Source of the DNA: Denitrobaculum sp965225735
GTDB taxonomy: Bacteria > Pseudomonadota > Alphaproteobacteria > Kiloniellales > Kiloniellaceae
NCBI GenBank assembly: GCA_965225735.1
Contig: CBDDBN010000029.1
Coordinates: 496,001-560,000 of the forward strand
Direction of reading: 5' to 3'
DNA length: 64,000 nt
Under the pieces are notes generated by a model. The model was not told where the DNA came from. It saw only the letters and a program-made list of their open reading frames with translations, and made no database searches. Below are positions 52,345-59,768 of the stretch, in pieces; the first letter of the stretch is position 1; each line of letters starts with the position of its first letter. The position numbers and the translations under genes are program-made.

Positions 52345-53758
52345 CGATCTGTCCTCCACGTACAGTGACCGAATTGATGCCAGGTCGAACAGCACCGCCC
52401 TCTGCCGTGACGTGCACATTTAACCCTGGGTAGCGTTCGCTGAACTGGCGGATTACGCCGGGAGAAGCTGTTGATTTCCCGAGCCCTTGATAACATACAT
52501 TGCAAACCCCTTTTGGGTTTGAAATATGCACATTGACCGTGCGCCCATTGAGCTGAGCCTCAGTCAAACCCAAGTCATCAATTTGCTTTGCCAGTGCGTT
52601 CAAAACGTCTTCCTCAGCATGCCTCGAAGCAATCGGATTGGGATTCGGTGACCGTATTGGACGATCTATGCCATACAGATCATCAAGTGACTCGAGTCCG
52701 GCTTCCCGGCGCAATGCAGGTGACAATCCCTCAAACAACTGATCTTCCAAACCTGCGATATCGGTTCGACTAGCAGCAACTGTATTTCGATCTGACAAAT
52801 TGTGGCGACTGCGGATGCTTGCTAAATCATCTGCATTTGCTGCTGAGGATTTTGGCGTTGGCTGAAGATCATCGTTTTCTGTTTTGGTTTTTTTGCGTGT
52901 CGAACGTCGTGGCCCATCTCCCGTCTTCGGCATAGCCGACTGAGGGACCGTTCGGCTACCTACTGCATCGCCGCCACCTCCTTTCGGCTTCCGGGCAACA
53001 CTCGCCTTCTTCGCCGCTGCAATACGCCCCGCGCCCCTTGTCAGCAACGCAATGAAGGTGCCGACACCCAGTGCCGCAATCGCACCCGCCAGCTTTTTTG
53101 CCGCGCGGTTGAGGTCAGCGTCGCTGCGGGCGGTGTTCATAATTTCGAAGAACTCGATCACATCGCCCACCGCAGCGAAGATCGACCAGCCAGCCATCGC
53201 GAAGCCAATGGCGAGGAGGAGCACATCAATGGCAAAGCCTACACCGAGCGCATGTGATCCGGCCCAAAGGACCAAGATAGCGACGGTTGTGCCGATGGCC
53301 TCCGGCGTGACCAGGTTGGCGAAAGCCCCTTTCATTTCGCCGGGCAGGTACTGGGGCACCATCTCAAGTACTCGGGCGTACTTATCTTCCGGACTCGCGG
53401 TGAGAACGCCTGCGGCTTCAAGCGGTTTGATGTCGCGCACCGCCTCGATGGGTAACTCGCCGCCAACGTCTTTTTGCACCTTTGCAGCGCAGTAGCCCGC
53501 CGCCAAGAGCGCCAAAGCGAGATGCCCTGCAAACTCACCTGTTTCCGGCAGCTTTTGGCTTTGCGAAATACGTCGGTAAAACAGCCTGAGGCGCGGCAGG
53601 TCCGAGGCCCTGACATCCGTAAAAGGCCGAAGAGCGTTTGCGAGCTCGTAGCGGTCTGTAATGAGGAGATGCTGCGGCACGCGACGGAAACCGCTTCGCT
53701 TCCCGAGAACGATGAAATGGGACAAACCGTCAAGCGTGAGAGAGTCGAGCTTCGACAT
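52337..53758 (-). CDS. Polymorphic-toxin-like protein with C-terminal deaminase-type domain
   Basis: A 473-residue protein. Residues 1-150 form an unrecognised N-terminal region. Two hydrophobic blocks follow at about 152-203 and 224-247. A basic, Gly/Ser/Lys-rich linker (about 250-310) joins them to a C-terminal tip (about 315-473). The tip has the zinc-deaminase signature H380-A-E382 followed by C419-N-V-C422 within HISNPKGVCNVCY, the pattern of bacterial toxin deaminases such as the SCP1.201/DddA-like group. The predicted target is a cytosine or adenine in nucleic acid or a free nucleotide; which one cannot be told. There is no signal peptide, PAAR, VgrG or Rhs repeat, and no secretion genes in the window. 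The gene is directly followed by an overlapping small gene, as in toxin-immunity pairs. Confidence 0.75.
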   Translation of the reverse strand: MSKLDSLTLDGLSHFIVLGKRSGFRRVPQHLLITDRYELANALRPFTDVRASDLPRLRLFYRRISQSQKLPETGEFAGHLALALLAAGYCAAKVQKDVGGELPIEAVRDIKPLEAAGVLTASPEDKYARVLEMVPQYLPGEMKGAFANLVTPEAIGTTVAILVLWAGSHALGVGFAIDVLLLAIGFAMAGWSIFAAVGDVIEFFEIMNTARSDADLNRAAKKLAGAIAALGVGTFIALLTRGAGRIAAAKKASVARKPKGGGGDAVGSRTVPQSAMPKTGDGPRRSTRKKTKTENDDLQPTPKSSAANADDLASIRSRHNLSDRNTVAASRTDIAGLEDQLFEGLSPALRREAGLESLDDLYGIDRPIRSPNPNPIASRHAEEDVLNALAKQIDDLGLTEAQLNGRTVNVHISNPKGVCNVCYQGLGKSTASPGVIRQFSERYPGLNVHVTAEGGAVRPGINSVTVRGGQIVD

Positions 53759-54096
53759 CTAAAGCAATTTGCGTTTACGCAGACACAAAATCCGCTGCCT
53801 CTCTATCAGCAAATTGCTGATCTCGGCGGCTAGTTTTCTGGCACAGATTTTGAGGCGTTGCGATTCAAACAAAATGCAATTCACTATGATCGGTACAAAC
53901 ACACTCAAAATCTACTATCAGTCGCCAACAGCTGCCATTCTATACAGATCCAGTTGCTGGGCGGCGTAAAAATTTTTGGCTTCAGACGCTCCAGAGCAAG
54001 TGAGCATTGCCACCGTTTCGGTGTTCGGCTGTACAAAAAAAACCGCCGCTCCATGGGAGCGACGGTCTTTTCGTCTTTATCTTTCAATCCTGGCAA
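53759..54096. other. Intergenic region between islet and clpA
   Basis: This 338-base stretch contains the clpA terminator at its right end (54035-54066). The rest, upstream of the toxin gene, is A+T-richer than the surroundings and should hold the toxin promoter, but no clear hexamer pair stands out. No further gene is evident. Confidence 0.5.
54035..54066 (-). terminator. Rho-independent terminator of clpSA
   Basis: On the minus strand, ACCGTCGCTCC pairs with GGAGCGGCGGT (one G-U) around a 3-base loop and is followed by a run of eight U. It lies 31 bases after the clpA stop. Confidence 0.85.
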
Positions 54097-56418
54097 TCAG
54101 GAAACCGTTTCAGCTTTCGCTTTGGGTTTCCGCTTTTTGCCGGCAGCCTTTTTTCCCTCCGCCTTGGGTTTCGGATAGGTGAAGACCGGGGCGTTGTCCT
54201 TGACGTCAACACGCACGTGCCCACCCTTGTTCAGCTTGCCGAACAGCAGTTCCTCGGCCAGGGCCTTCTTGATGCGTTCCTGGATCACCCGTGCCAGCGG
54301 CCGTGCGCCGTAGAGCGGATCGTAGCCGATCTTGGCCAACCACTCGCGGGCCGCATCGGTCAGGTCGATGGCGACGTTCCGGTCGGCGAGCTGTGCTTCC
54401 AGCTCGATCACGAACTTATCGACAACCCGAACCATGACCTCAGGTGAGAGGTTCTTGAAGCTGATGATCGAATCGAGCCGGTTCCGGAACTCCGGCGTGA
54501 AGAAGCGGTTGATCGCCTCCTCGTCCTCGCCGACCCGCGCCTCACGGCCGAAGCCCATGGCCGGTTTCGCCATGTCGGAGGCACCGGCGTTGGTGGTCAT
54601 GATCAGGATCACATTGCGGAAGTCCACCGACTTGCCGTTATGATCCGTCAGCTTACCGTAATCCATCACCTGCAAGAGGATGTTGAAGAGATCCGGATGG
54701 GCCTTCTCGATCTCGTCCAGCAGAAGCACACAGTGCGGATGCTGATCGATGGCATCGGTCAAAAGACCACCCTGGTCGAAACCGACATAGCCCGGAGGCG
54801 CGCCGATCAAACGGGAGATCGAGTGACGCTCCATGTACTCGGACATATCGAAACGCTTCATCTCGACGCCCAGGGAACGGGCAAGCTGTTTCGCGACTTC
54901 GGTCTTGCCGACGCCGGTCGGCCCGGCAAAGAGGTAGCTGCCGATGGGCTTCTCGGCATCCCGCAGTCCGGCACGCGCCAGCTTGATGGCTGCCGACAGC
55001 GCGACAATCGCCTGATCCTGACCGAAGACCATGGTCTTCAGGTCGCGTTCCAGGTTCTGCAGCGCGGCCGTGTCATCCTTAGAGACCGACTTCGGTGGGA
55101 TTCGGGCGATCTTGGCGACAACTGCCTCGACGTCCTTCACACCCAGCGTTTTCTTGCGCTTGGATTCTGGCAACAGCATCTGCGAAGCGCCGACCTCGTC
55201 GATGACGTCAATCGCCTTGTCGGGCAGCTTGCGGTCGCCGATGTAACGCGCCGAGAGCTCCACGGCGGAACGCAGGGCTTCGCTTGTATAGCGGACCTTG
55301 TGGTGCTCCTCGTAGTAAGGCTTCAGGCCGCGCAGGATCTTGACCGCATCCTCGACGCTGGGCTCATTCACATCGATCTTCTGGAAGCGGCGCACCAGCG
55401 CGCGATCCTTCTCGAAGTGCGTGCGGTATTCCTTGTAGGTGGTCGAGCCGATGCACCGCAGCGCGCCACTTTGAAGGGCCGGCTTCAAAAGGTTCGAAGC
55501 GTCCATCGCGCCGCCGGAGGTCGCGCCGGCGCCGATCACCGTGTGGATCTCGTCGATAAAGAGGACAGCGCCTTCGACCGATTCGATCTCGGAGATGACG
55601 GCCTTCAGACGCTCTTCGAAGTCGCCGCGGTAGCGGGTGCCCGCCAATAGGGCACCCATGTCGAGCGAGTAGATGGTCGCCTCCAGCAGAACATCCGGCA
55701 CATCTTCGTCGACAATACGCTTGGCCAGGCCCTCGGCGATGGCCGTCTTACCGACGCCCGGATCACCGACGTAGAGCGGATTGTTTTTGGTCCGGCGGCA
55801 AAGCACCTGAATGGTCCGCTCGATCTCGTGCGCGCGGCCGATCAGTGGATCGATGCGGCCATCGGCGGCCTTTTTATTGAGATCGACGCAGTAAGCATCG
55901 AGCGCTTCGTTGCCCTTGCGCACAACCTTTTCCGGGTCGCTCTCATCGTCCGCGCCATGCACGGTGCGGGTCTCTTCCATACCCTCGACCTTCGCGATGC
56001 CATGGCTGATGTAGTTCACGGCATCGAGACGGCTCATCTCCTGCTCCTGCAGGAAGTAGACCGCATGGCTCTCGCGCTCGGAGAACATGGCGACCAGCAC
56101 GTTGGCGCCGGTCACCTCCTCGCGGCCCGAAGACTGCACATGGATCGCAGCGCGCTGCAGCACGCGCTGAAAACCGGCCGTGGGTTTCGCATCGCCAAGC
56201 TGGCTGGTGATCAGGCTGGTCAGGTCATTATCGATGTAATCGAGGATATCGCTACGCAGGCTGTCGAGATCCAGTCCACAGGCCCGCAGAACGGCGACCG
56301 CATCGGGATCGTCCGTCAGAGCCAGCAGCAGATGCTCGAGCGTTGCGTATTCATGGCGTCTTTCGTTCGCCAGTCCCAAGGCACGATGCAGTGTCTGTTC
56401 TAGGTTGTTCGAGAGCAT
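54097..56418 (-). CDS. clpA: ATP-dependent protease unfoldase ClpA
   Basis: A 773-residue AAA+ unfoldase that feeds ClpP. There is an N-terminal Clp-N repeat (1-145), the first AAA+ module with Walker A GDPGVGKT (218-225) and Walker B VLFIDEIHT, the second with GPTGVGKT and VLLLDEIEKAHPD, and a C-terminal D2-small domain. The last approximately 22 residues form a Lys/Ala-rich basic tail beyond the usual family end. It starts 7 bases after clpS and is followed by a strong terminator, so clpS-clpA is one unit. Confidence 0.95.
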   Translation of the reverse strand: MLSNNLEQTLHRALGLANERRHEYATLEHLLLALTDDPDAVAVLRACGLDLDSLRSDILDYIDNDLTSLITSQLGDAKPTAGFQRVLQRAAIHVQSSGREEVTGANVLVAMFSERESHAVYFLQEQEMSRLDAVNYISHGIAKVEGMEETRTVHGADDESDPEKVVRKGNEALDAYCVDLNKKAADGRIDPLIGRAHEIERTIQVLCRRTKNNPLYVGDPGVGKTAIAEGLAKRIVDEDVPDVLLEATIYSLDMGALLAGTRYRGDFEERLKAVISEIESVEGAVLFIDEIHTVIGAGATSGGAMDASNLLKPALQSGALRCIGSTTYKEYRTHFEKDRALVRRFQKIDVNEPSVEDAVKILRGLKPYYEEHHKVRYTSEALRSAVELSARYIGDRKLPDKAIDVIDEVGASQMLLPESKRKKTLGVKDVEAVVAKIARIPPKSVSKDDTAALQNLERDLKTMVFGQDQAIVALSAAIKLARAGLRDAEKPIGSYLFAGPTGVGKTEVAKQLARSLGVEMKRFDMSEYMERHSISRLIGAPPGYVGFDQGGLLTDAIDQHPHCVLLLDEIEKAHPDLFNILLQVMDYGKLTDHNGKSVDFRNVILIMTTNAGASDMAKPAMGFGREARVGEDEEAINRFFTPEFRNRLDSIISFKNLSPEVMVRVVDKFVIELEAQLADRNVAIDLTDAAREWLAKIGYDPLYGARPLARVIQERIKKALAEELLFGKLNKGGHVRVDVKDNAPVFTYPKPKAEGKKAAGKKRKPKAKAETVS

Positions 56419-56425
56419 CTGGGCA

Positions 56426-56749
56426 CTATTCCTTCTCTAGCGTGCACTGCAACGGATGTTCGTTCTGCCGCGCATAGTCGATAACCTGTGTGACCTTCGT
56501 CTCAGCAACTTCGTAGCTGTAGACGCCGCAAACACCGACGCCGCGCTGATGCACATGCAGCATAATACGGGTCGCTTCATCGCGCGTCTTACCAAACAGG
56601 CTCTCAAGAACATGGACGACAAACTCCATTGGCGTGTAATCGTCGTTCAGCATCAAAACCTTGTACATCGCCGGTTTTTTCGTCTTCGGCTTGCTTTTGA
56701 CGACAATCCCGGTCGAGGTATCGTTATCGTTTCTCCCATTGTCACTCAT
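56426..56749 (-). CDS. clpS: ClpA adaptor ClpS
   Basis: A 107-residue adaptor delivering N-end-rule substrates to ClpAP. The core MYKVLMLNDDYTPMEFVVHVLESLFGKTRDEATRIMLHVHQRG carries the N-degron pocket (N-D-D, and H-V-H of the M-x-x-V-H region). An approximately 30-residue polar, Asn/Asp/Lys-rich flexible N-terminus precedes it, as expected. The ATG at 56749 is chosen; a longer frame to 56911 has no similarity. Directly upstream of clpA. Confidence 0.94.
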   Translation of the reverse strand: MSDNGRNDNDTSTGIVVKSKPKTKKPAMYKVLMLNDDYTPMEFVVHVLESLFGKTRDEATRIMLHVHQRGVGVCGVYSYEVAETKVTQVIDYARQNEHPLQCTLEKE

Positions 56750-57113
56750 CGAACTCGCAGCATTCCCTCTTGATAATCCTGCCCAAATCCGGTCGGGCCA
56801 TGTTACGTCGGTTGCCCTCCTCTCAGCTAGAGAATATTGGGTCAGATTAACATGGGAAAAGGCCTTGAAACTAAAAAGCACGTCCAATTGAACATTCGGT
56901 TTACGCGCCAAACAATTTTCGCTGCAAATAAGGCCGATCTATGGCGAGGATGCCTCTTCGCGCGACGAGCGCAGCAGTTGGCAGGTCGAGCCTCAGTGGT
57001 TCATTGGCATAACAAACTTCACGTTCCAACTCTGACAAGAATGGACTGACCGCAGATCGCGCCTTTTCAAAGGCTTGCAGCCATTGCCTTAAGACGGCAT
57101 TCCAAGGCAGAGG
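56750..57113. other. Region between clpS and LOG gene with in-frame open stretch
   Basis: A 364-base gap. On the minus strand, a 70-codon open frame (57113 down to a TAA at 56901-56903) continues in the same frame right after the LOG-family stop codon. Its translation looks protein-like (for example RLDLPTAALVARRGILAIDRP), but there is no ATG, and the only in-frame alternative starts are internal TTG codons. The remaining part (56750-56900) would hold the clpS promoter. Nothing else is seen. Confidence 0.4.
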
Positions 57114-57920
57114 CTAAAGGCTCGGTCCCCGGGAGTCCAACGCGTGGGTTGAAAGCTGCTCGGTGATGTAGCTATAGGCTTCATCGATGGAATCGGTCAG
57201 CAGGAAAAGATCGAGATCTTCTTTACTGATCGTGCCGAACTCGACAAGCGTTTGAAAGTTAACGACATTTTCCCAGTAACTCTTGCCAAAAAGCACAATC
57301 GGCATTTTTTTGCGGATTTTATCGGTTTGGATAAGAGTCAAAGTCTCAAAGAGTTCATCGAGAGTCCCGAAGCCACCGGGCATGACCACCAGGGCCTTGG
57401 CGAGGTAGGTAAACCAAAACTTTCGCATGAAGAAGTAGTGGAACTCAAAAATCAGCTCGCGGGTCGCAAAGGGGTTCTCATGCTGCTCAAAGGGCAAAGA
57501 GATGTTCAGACCGACATTGACACCACGCGCCTCCGAGGCCCCGCGGTTCGCCGCCTCCATGATGCCTGGACCACCGCCCGTGCAGACGACGAAGCGCCGG
57601 TCGACGTCGTCAAGTGACTTCGACCATTCAGTGAACATGCGCGCCAGTTCGCGCGTCGATTCGTAGTAGTGTGAGAGCTCAAGCTTCTTTGCTGCCGCTT
57701 CGACGTTCTTCCCCTCGGCCTTTGCCGTGGCCAGTGCGGCCTCCGCCTCTTCCCGCGAAATAATGCGCGCGGAGCCGAAGAATACGATGGTGTCGTCAAT
57801 CTTGTAACGGCGGAACCGGCTCTCAGGTTCCAGATACTCGGCAAGAATGCGCAGCGAACGGGCGTTCGGACTGCTCATAAACTTATCGTCGTGATAGGAT
57901 TTCGGTGTTTTATCGGCCAT
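57114..57920 (-). CDS. LOG-family protein (nucleoside-monophosphate phosphoribohydrolase type)
   Basis: A 268-residue Rossmann-fold protein of the LOG/lysine-decarboxylase-like family (TIGR00730 type). It has the conserved V-C-T-G-G-G-P-G-I-M-E-A-A-N-R-G and P-G-G-F-G-T-L-D-E-L-F-E-T-L motifs. The family hydrolyses cytokinin-type or other nucleoside 5'-monophosphates to base and ribose phosphate. An approximately 40-residue N-terminal extension precedes the core. After the TAG stop the frame continues open for 70 codons (see 56750-57113). Confidence 0.88.
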   Translation of the reverse strand: MADKTPKSYHDDKFMSSPNARSLRILAEYLEPESRFRRYKIDDTIVFFGSARIISREEAEAALATAKAEGKNVEAAAKKLELSHYYESTRELARMFTEWSKSLDDVDRRFVVCTGGGPGIMEAANRGASEARGVNVGLNISLPFEQHENPFATRELIFEFHYFFMRKFWFTYLAKALVVMPGGFGTLDELFETLTLIQTDKIRKKMPIVLFGKSYWENVVNFQTLVEFGTISKEDLDLFLLTDSIDEAYSYITEQLSTHALDSRGPSL

Positions 57921-58111
57921 TCAGCCCGTATCCCTTCTGGTGTGGCAATTCTTCTACTTCACGATAACGCCAGAGCGTCAATTAAACCTATCGAATTTCG
58001 AACAAATCCTAACTGAATAACGCCCAGGACGGCTTTCAGGGCCAGCCGCATCGCTTACCTAAAGTTAACCACTCGCGCATAGCCTGACCGACGTTCATCA
58101 GGAGTTATCCT

Positions 58112-58462
58112 ATGCCCTATGTGGTGCGTGACAGCAGCGGCAGAATAACCTCGGTTCATGTCGAACCCAATTCTGTTGCAAACGAAGAAGTCGATGTTTC
58201 CTCGCCAGAGCTGCAAGCCTTTCTAGGGCGCTCCGGCAAGGCCCCGCATGGCGTGGTGAAAGACGATCTCGCGGCCTCCGACATCGATATGATTCGTGTG
58301 CTGGAAGATCTGATTGCCGTCTTGATCGATAAGCGCGTCATCGTCATGACCGATCTGCCCGCCGCTGCGCAAAAGAAGCTCTCCCGTCGCTATGGTCTGC
58401 GCAGCAAACTGACGGATCTCGGCTCGATCGTCGCCGACAACGAAGAGTTGATGCTGCCCTGA
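58112..58462 (+). CDS. Hypothetical protein, Lys/Leu-rich helical C-terminus
   Basis: A 116-residue soluble protein with AGGAG before the ATG. A short beta-hairpin-like start, PYVVRDSSGRITSVHVEPN, is followed by a helical segment (AASDIDMIRVLEDLIAVLIDKRVIVMTDLPAAAQKKLSRRYGLRSKL). Alphaproteobacterial relatives are, as far as I recall, often mis-annotated after tryptophan synthase. No enzyme motif is seen. It is transcribed alone. Confidence 0.75.
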   Translation: MPYVVRDSSGRITSVHVEPNSVANEEVDVSSPELQAFLGRSGKAPHGVVKDDLAASDIDMIRVLEDLIAVLIDKRVIVMTDLPAAAQKKLSRRYGLRSKLTDLGSIVADNEELMLP

Positions 58463-58550
58463 TCGCTCCGGCTCAGTGCGACCTATTGCCAGAAACTATA
58501 TAAAAATGTATGTGTTTTGATCTGTTAGACCTTACAGACAGATCTAACCT

Positions 58551-59171
58551 ATGGCAAAACCAGGCATCGCTCGACCGGGCGAACAGGAACCTAAACCCCG
58601 GATCGTTCAGTTCAACAACCGGCGATACTCGATCCGGCTAGAACCGGTCTTTTGGCGCGCGCTCGAAGACCTGGCGACCCGCAGCCGCCAGCGCCTTGGC
58701 CGCTTCGTGGCCGAGCTGGAAGAAACCTATCAAGGCAAGAACTTCTCCTCGTTTTTGCGGGTCTTTTGCATGCTGGACGCCGAACGCGGTCTAGCCGAAC
58801 GTCAGTTGGGTGACGGCAGGGCGTCGCTCGTTGAGCTGATCGAAGCCTGCCCTGCTCCCGGGGTTATTCTATCTCACGACAGGACCATAATCGCGAGCAA
58901 CTCAGCTTTCACCCGATGGCTGGGCATGCCCGACGCGCCGGTCGTCGGTTCCGACCTGACAGCGGTGGTCCAGGTAAGAACCCGCCGCTCCCTCAACGAA
59001 GTCTGGCAGGAGATGGTTAACGGAGGAGCGTCCCACATCGACGCCCGCATTCTTCACGTGGCACCGGGGCGCGTTTCTACTGCTCAGGGGCGGATCCTCG
59101 CCTTACCCTCAGACGATCCGCTCAGGTTCTATTCAGTGATGTGGCTGACCATCGCGCCACAAGCGCGGTAA
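58551..59171 (+). CDS. Ribbon-helix-helix/PAS-type regulatory protein
   Basis: A 206-residue protein. The N-terminal half (about 20-75: RRYSIRLEPVFWRALEDLATRSRQRLGRFVAELEETY) has the ribbon-helix-helix_4-type pattern of a DNA-binding domain. The C-terminal half (about 85-200: LIEACPAPGVILSHDRTIIASNSAFTRWLGMP) is a PAS-like sensor domain. This would be a one-component transcription regulator with an unknown signal. A short A+T-rich promoter-like stretch lies immediately upstream (58500-58550). Confidence 0.7.
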   Translation: MAKPGIARPGEQEPKPRIVQFNNRRYSIRLEPVFWRALEDLATRSRQRLGRFVAELEETYQGKNFSSFLRVFCMLDAERGLAERQLGDGRASLVELIEACPAPGVILSHDRTIIASNSAFTRWLGMPDAPVVGSDLTAVVQVRTRRSLNEVWQEMVNGGASHIDARILHVAPGRVSTAQGRILALPSDDPLRFYSVMWLTIAPQAR

Positions 59172-59278
59172 TCGGCGCGCAGCCCGCTGGAGACGAATAG
59201 CGCCAGTTTAGCATCACGCCAAACGCAGGCACCCGAGACTATAATCTATTGATAAAAGGGGAAGAAAACCCCGAAGCG

Positions 59279-59560
59279 TCAGCTTTCGGTAATGGTGACG
59301 TCCGAAAGACTGTAAATCGTCACGCCATTCTCAAAAGCATAGAAGTTCAAGCCGGTTACATCTACACCAGTCGCGGTTACGTGGCCGTCGGAAACGCCAT
59401 GTTCGGTCACCGCTTCCTGCGCGGTGATGCTCACCGGCAGTTCATCACCGGCAAAGAGGACCACATCGCCAGCTTCATCTGGCAAAAGGTCGGCCAAATC
59501 GAGAACGACGGTATCGCTCTCATCTGACATTTCCGGTAAGTCTTTAGCCTTCTCGGCCAT
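59279..59560 (-). CDS. Small acidic hypothetical protein downstream of tolC
   Basis: About 93 residues from ATG 59560 (a longer frame from 59626 is possible). Very acidic: EMSDESDTVVLDLADLLPDEAGDVVLFAGDELPVSI, then TATGVDVTGLNFYAFENGVTIYSLSDVTITES. No signal peptide or membrane segment. Its position directly after tolC and the Asp/Gly/Val-rich strand-like composition recall fragments of secreted calcium-binding (RTX/cadherin-like) proteins, but nothing in it proves that. It could also be a TolC-related partner. Confidence 0.5.
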   Translation of the reverse strand: MAEKAKDLPEMSDESDTVVLDLADLLPDEAGDVVLFAGDELPVSITAQEAVTEHGVSDGHVTATGVDVTGLNFYAFENGVTIYSLSDVTITES

Positions 59561-59768
59561 GGTTACTGCTACACCCTGAAAGATATTCTTCAGGCGGAAG
59601 ATAGCCGAACATTTGGGTTCGTGCAACGCCCTGCAAAGGGCTACACGCGAGGTGAGAAGCCAACAACCTCAGGTTAAATTTCGGAAACGGCAGCGATGAC
59701 CTAAAGTCTCAGGTCACCCTAAATCCATGGAAACCAGTTAAACAGGCGGGAACAATCCGCCTCTAGCC

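Noticed and set aside
54640..55650. 336-codon plus-strand open frame inside clpA
   Set aside because: Antisense of the conserved AAA+ modules.
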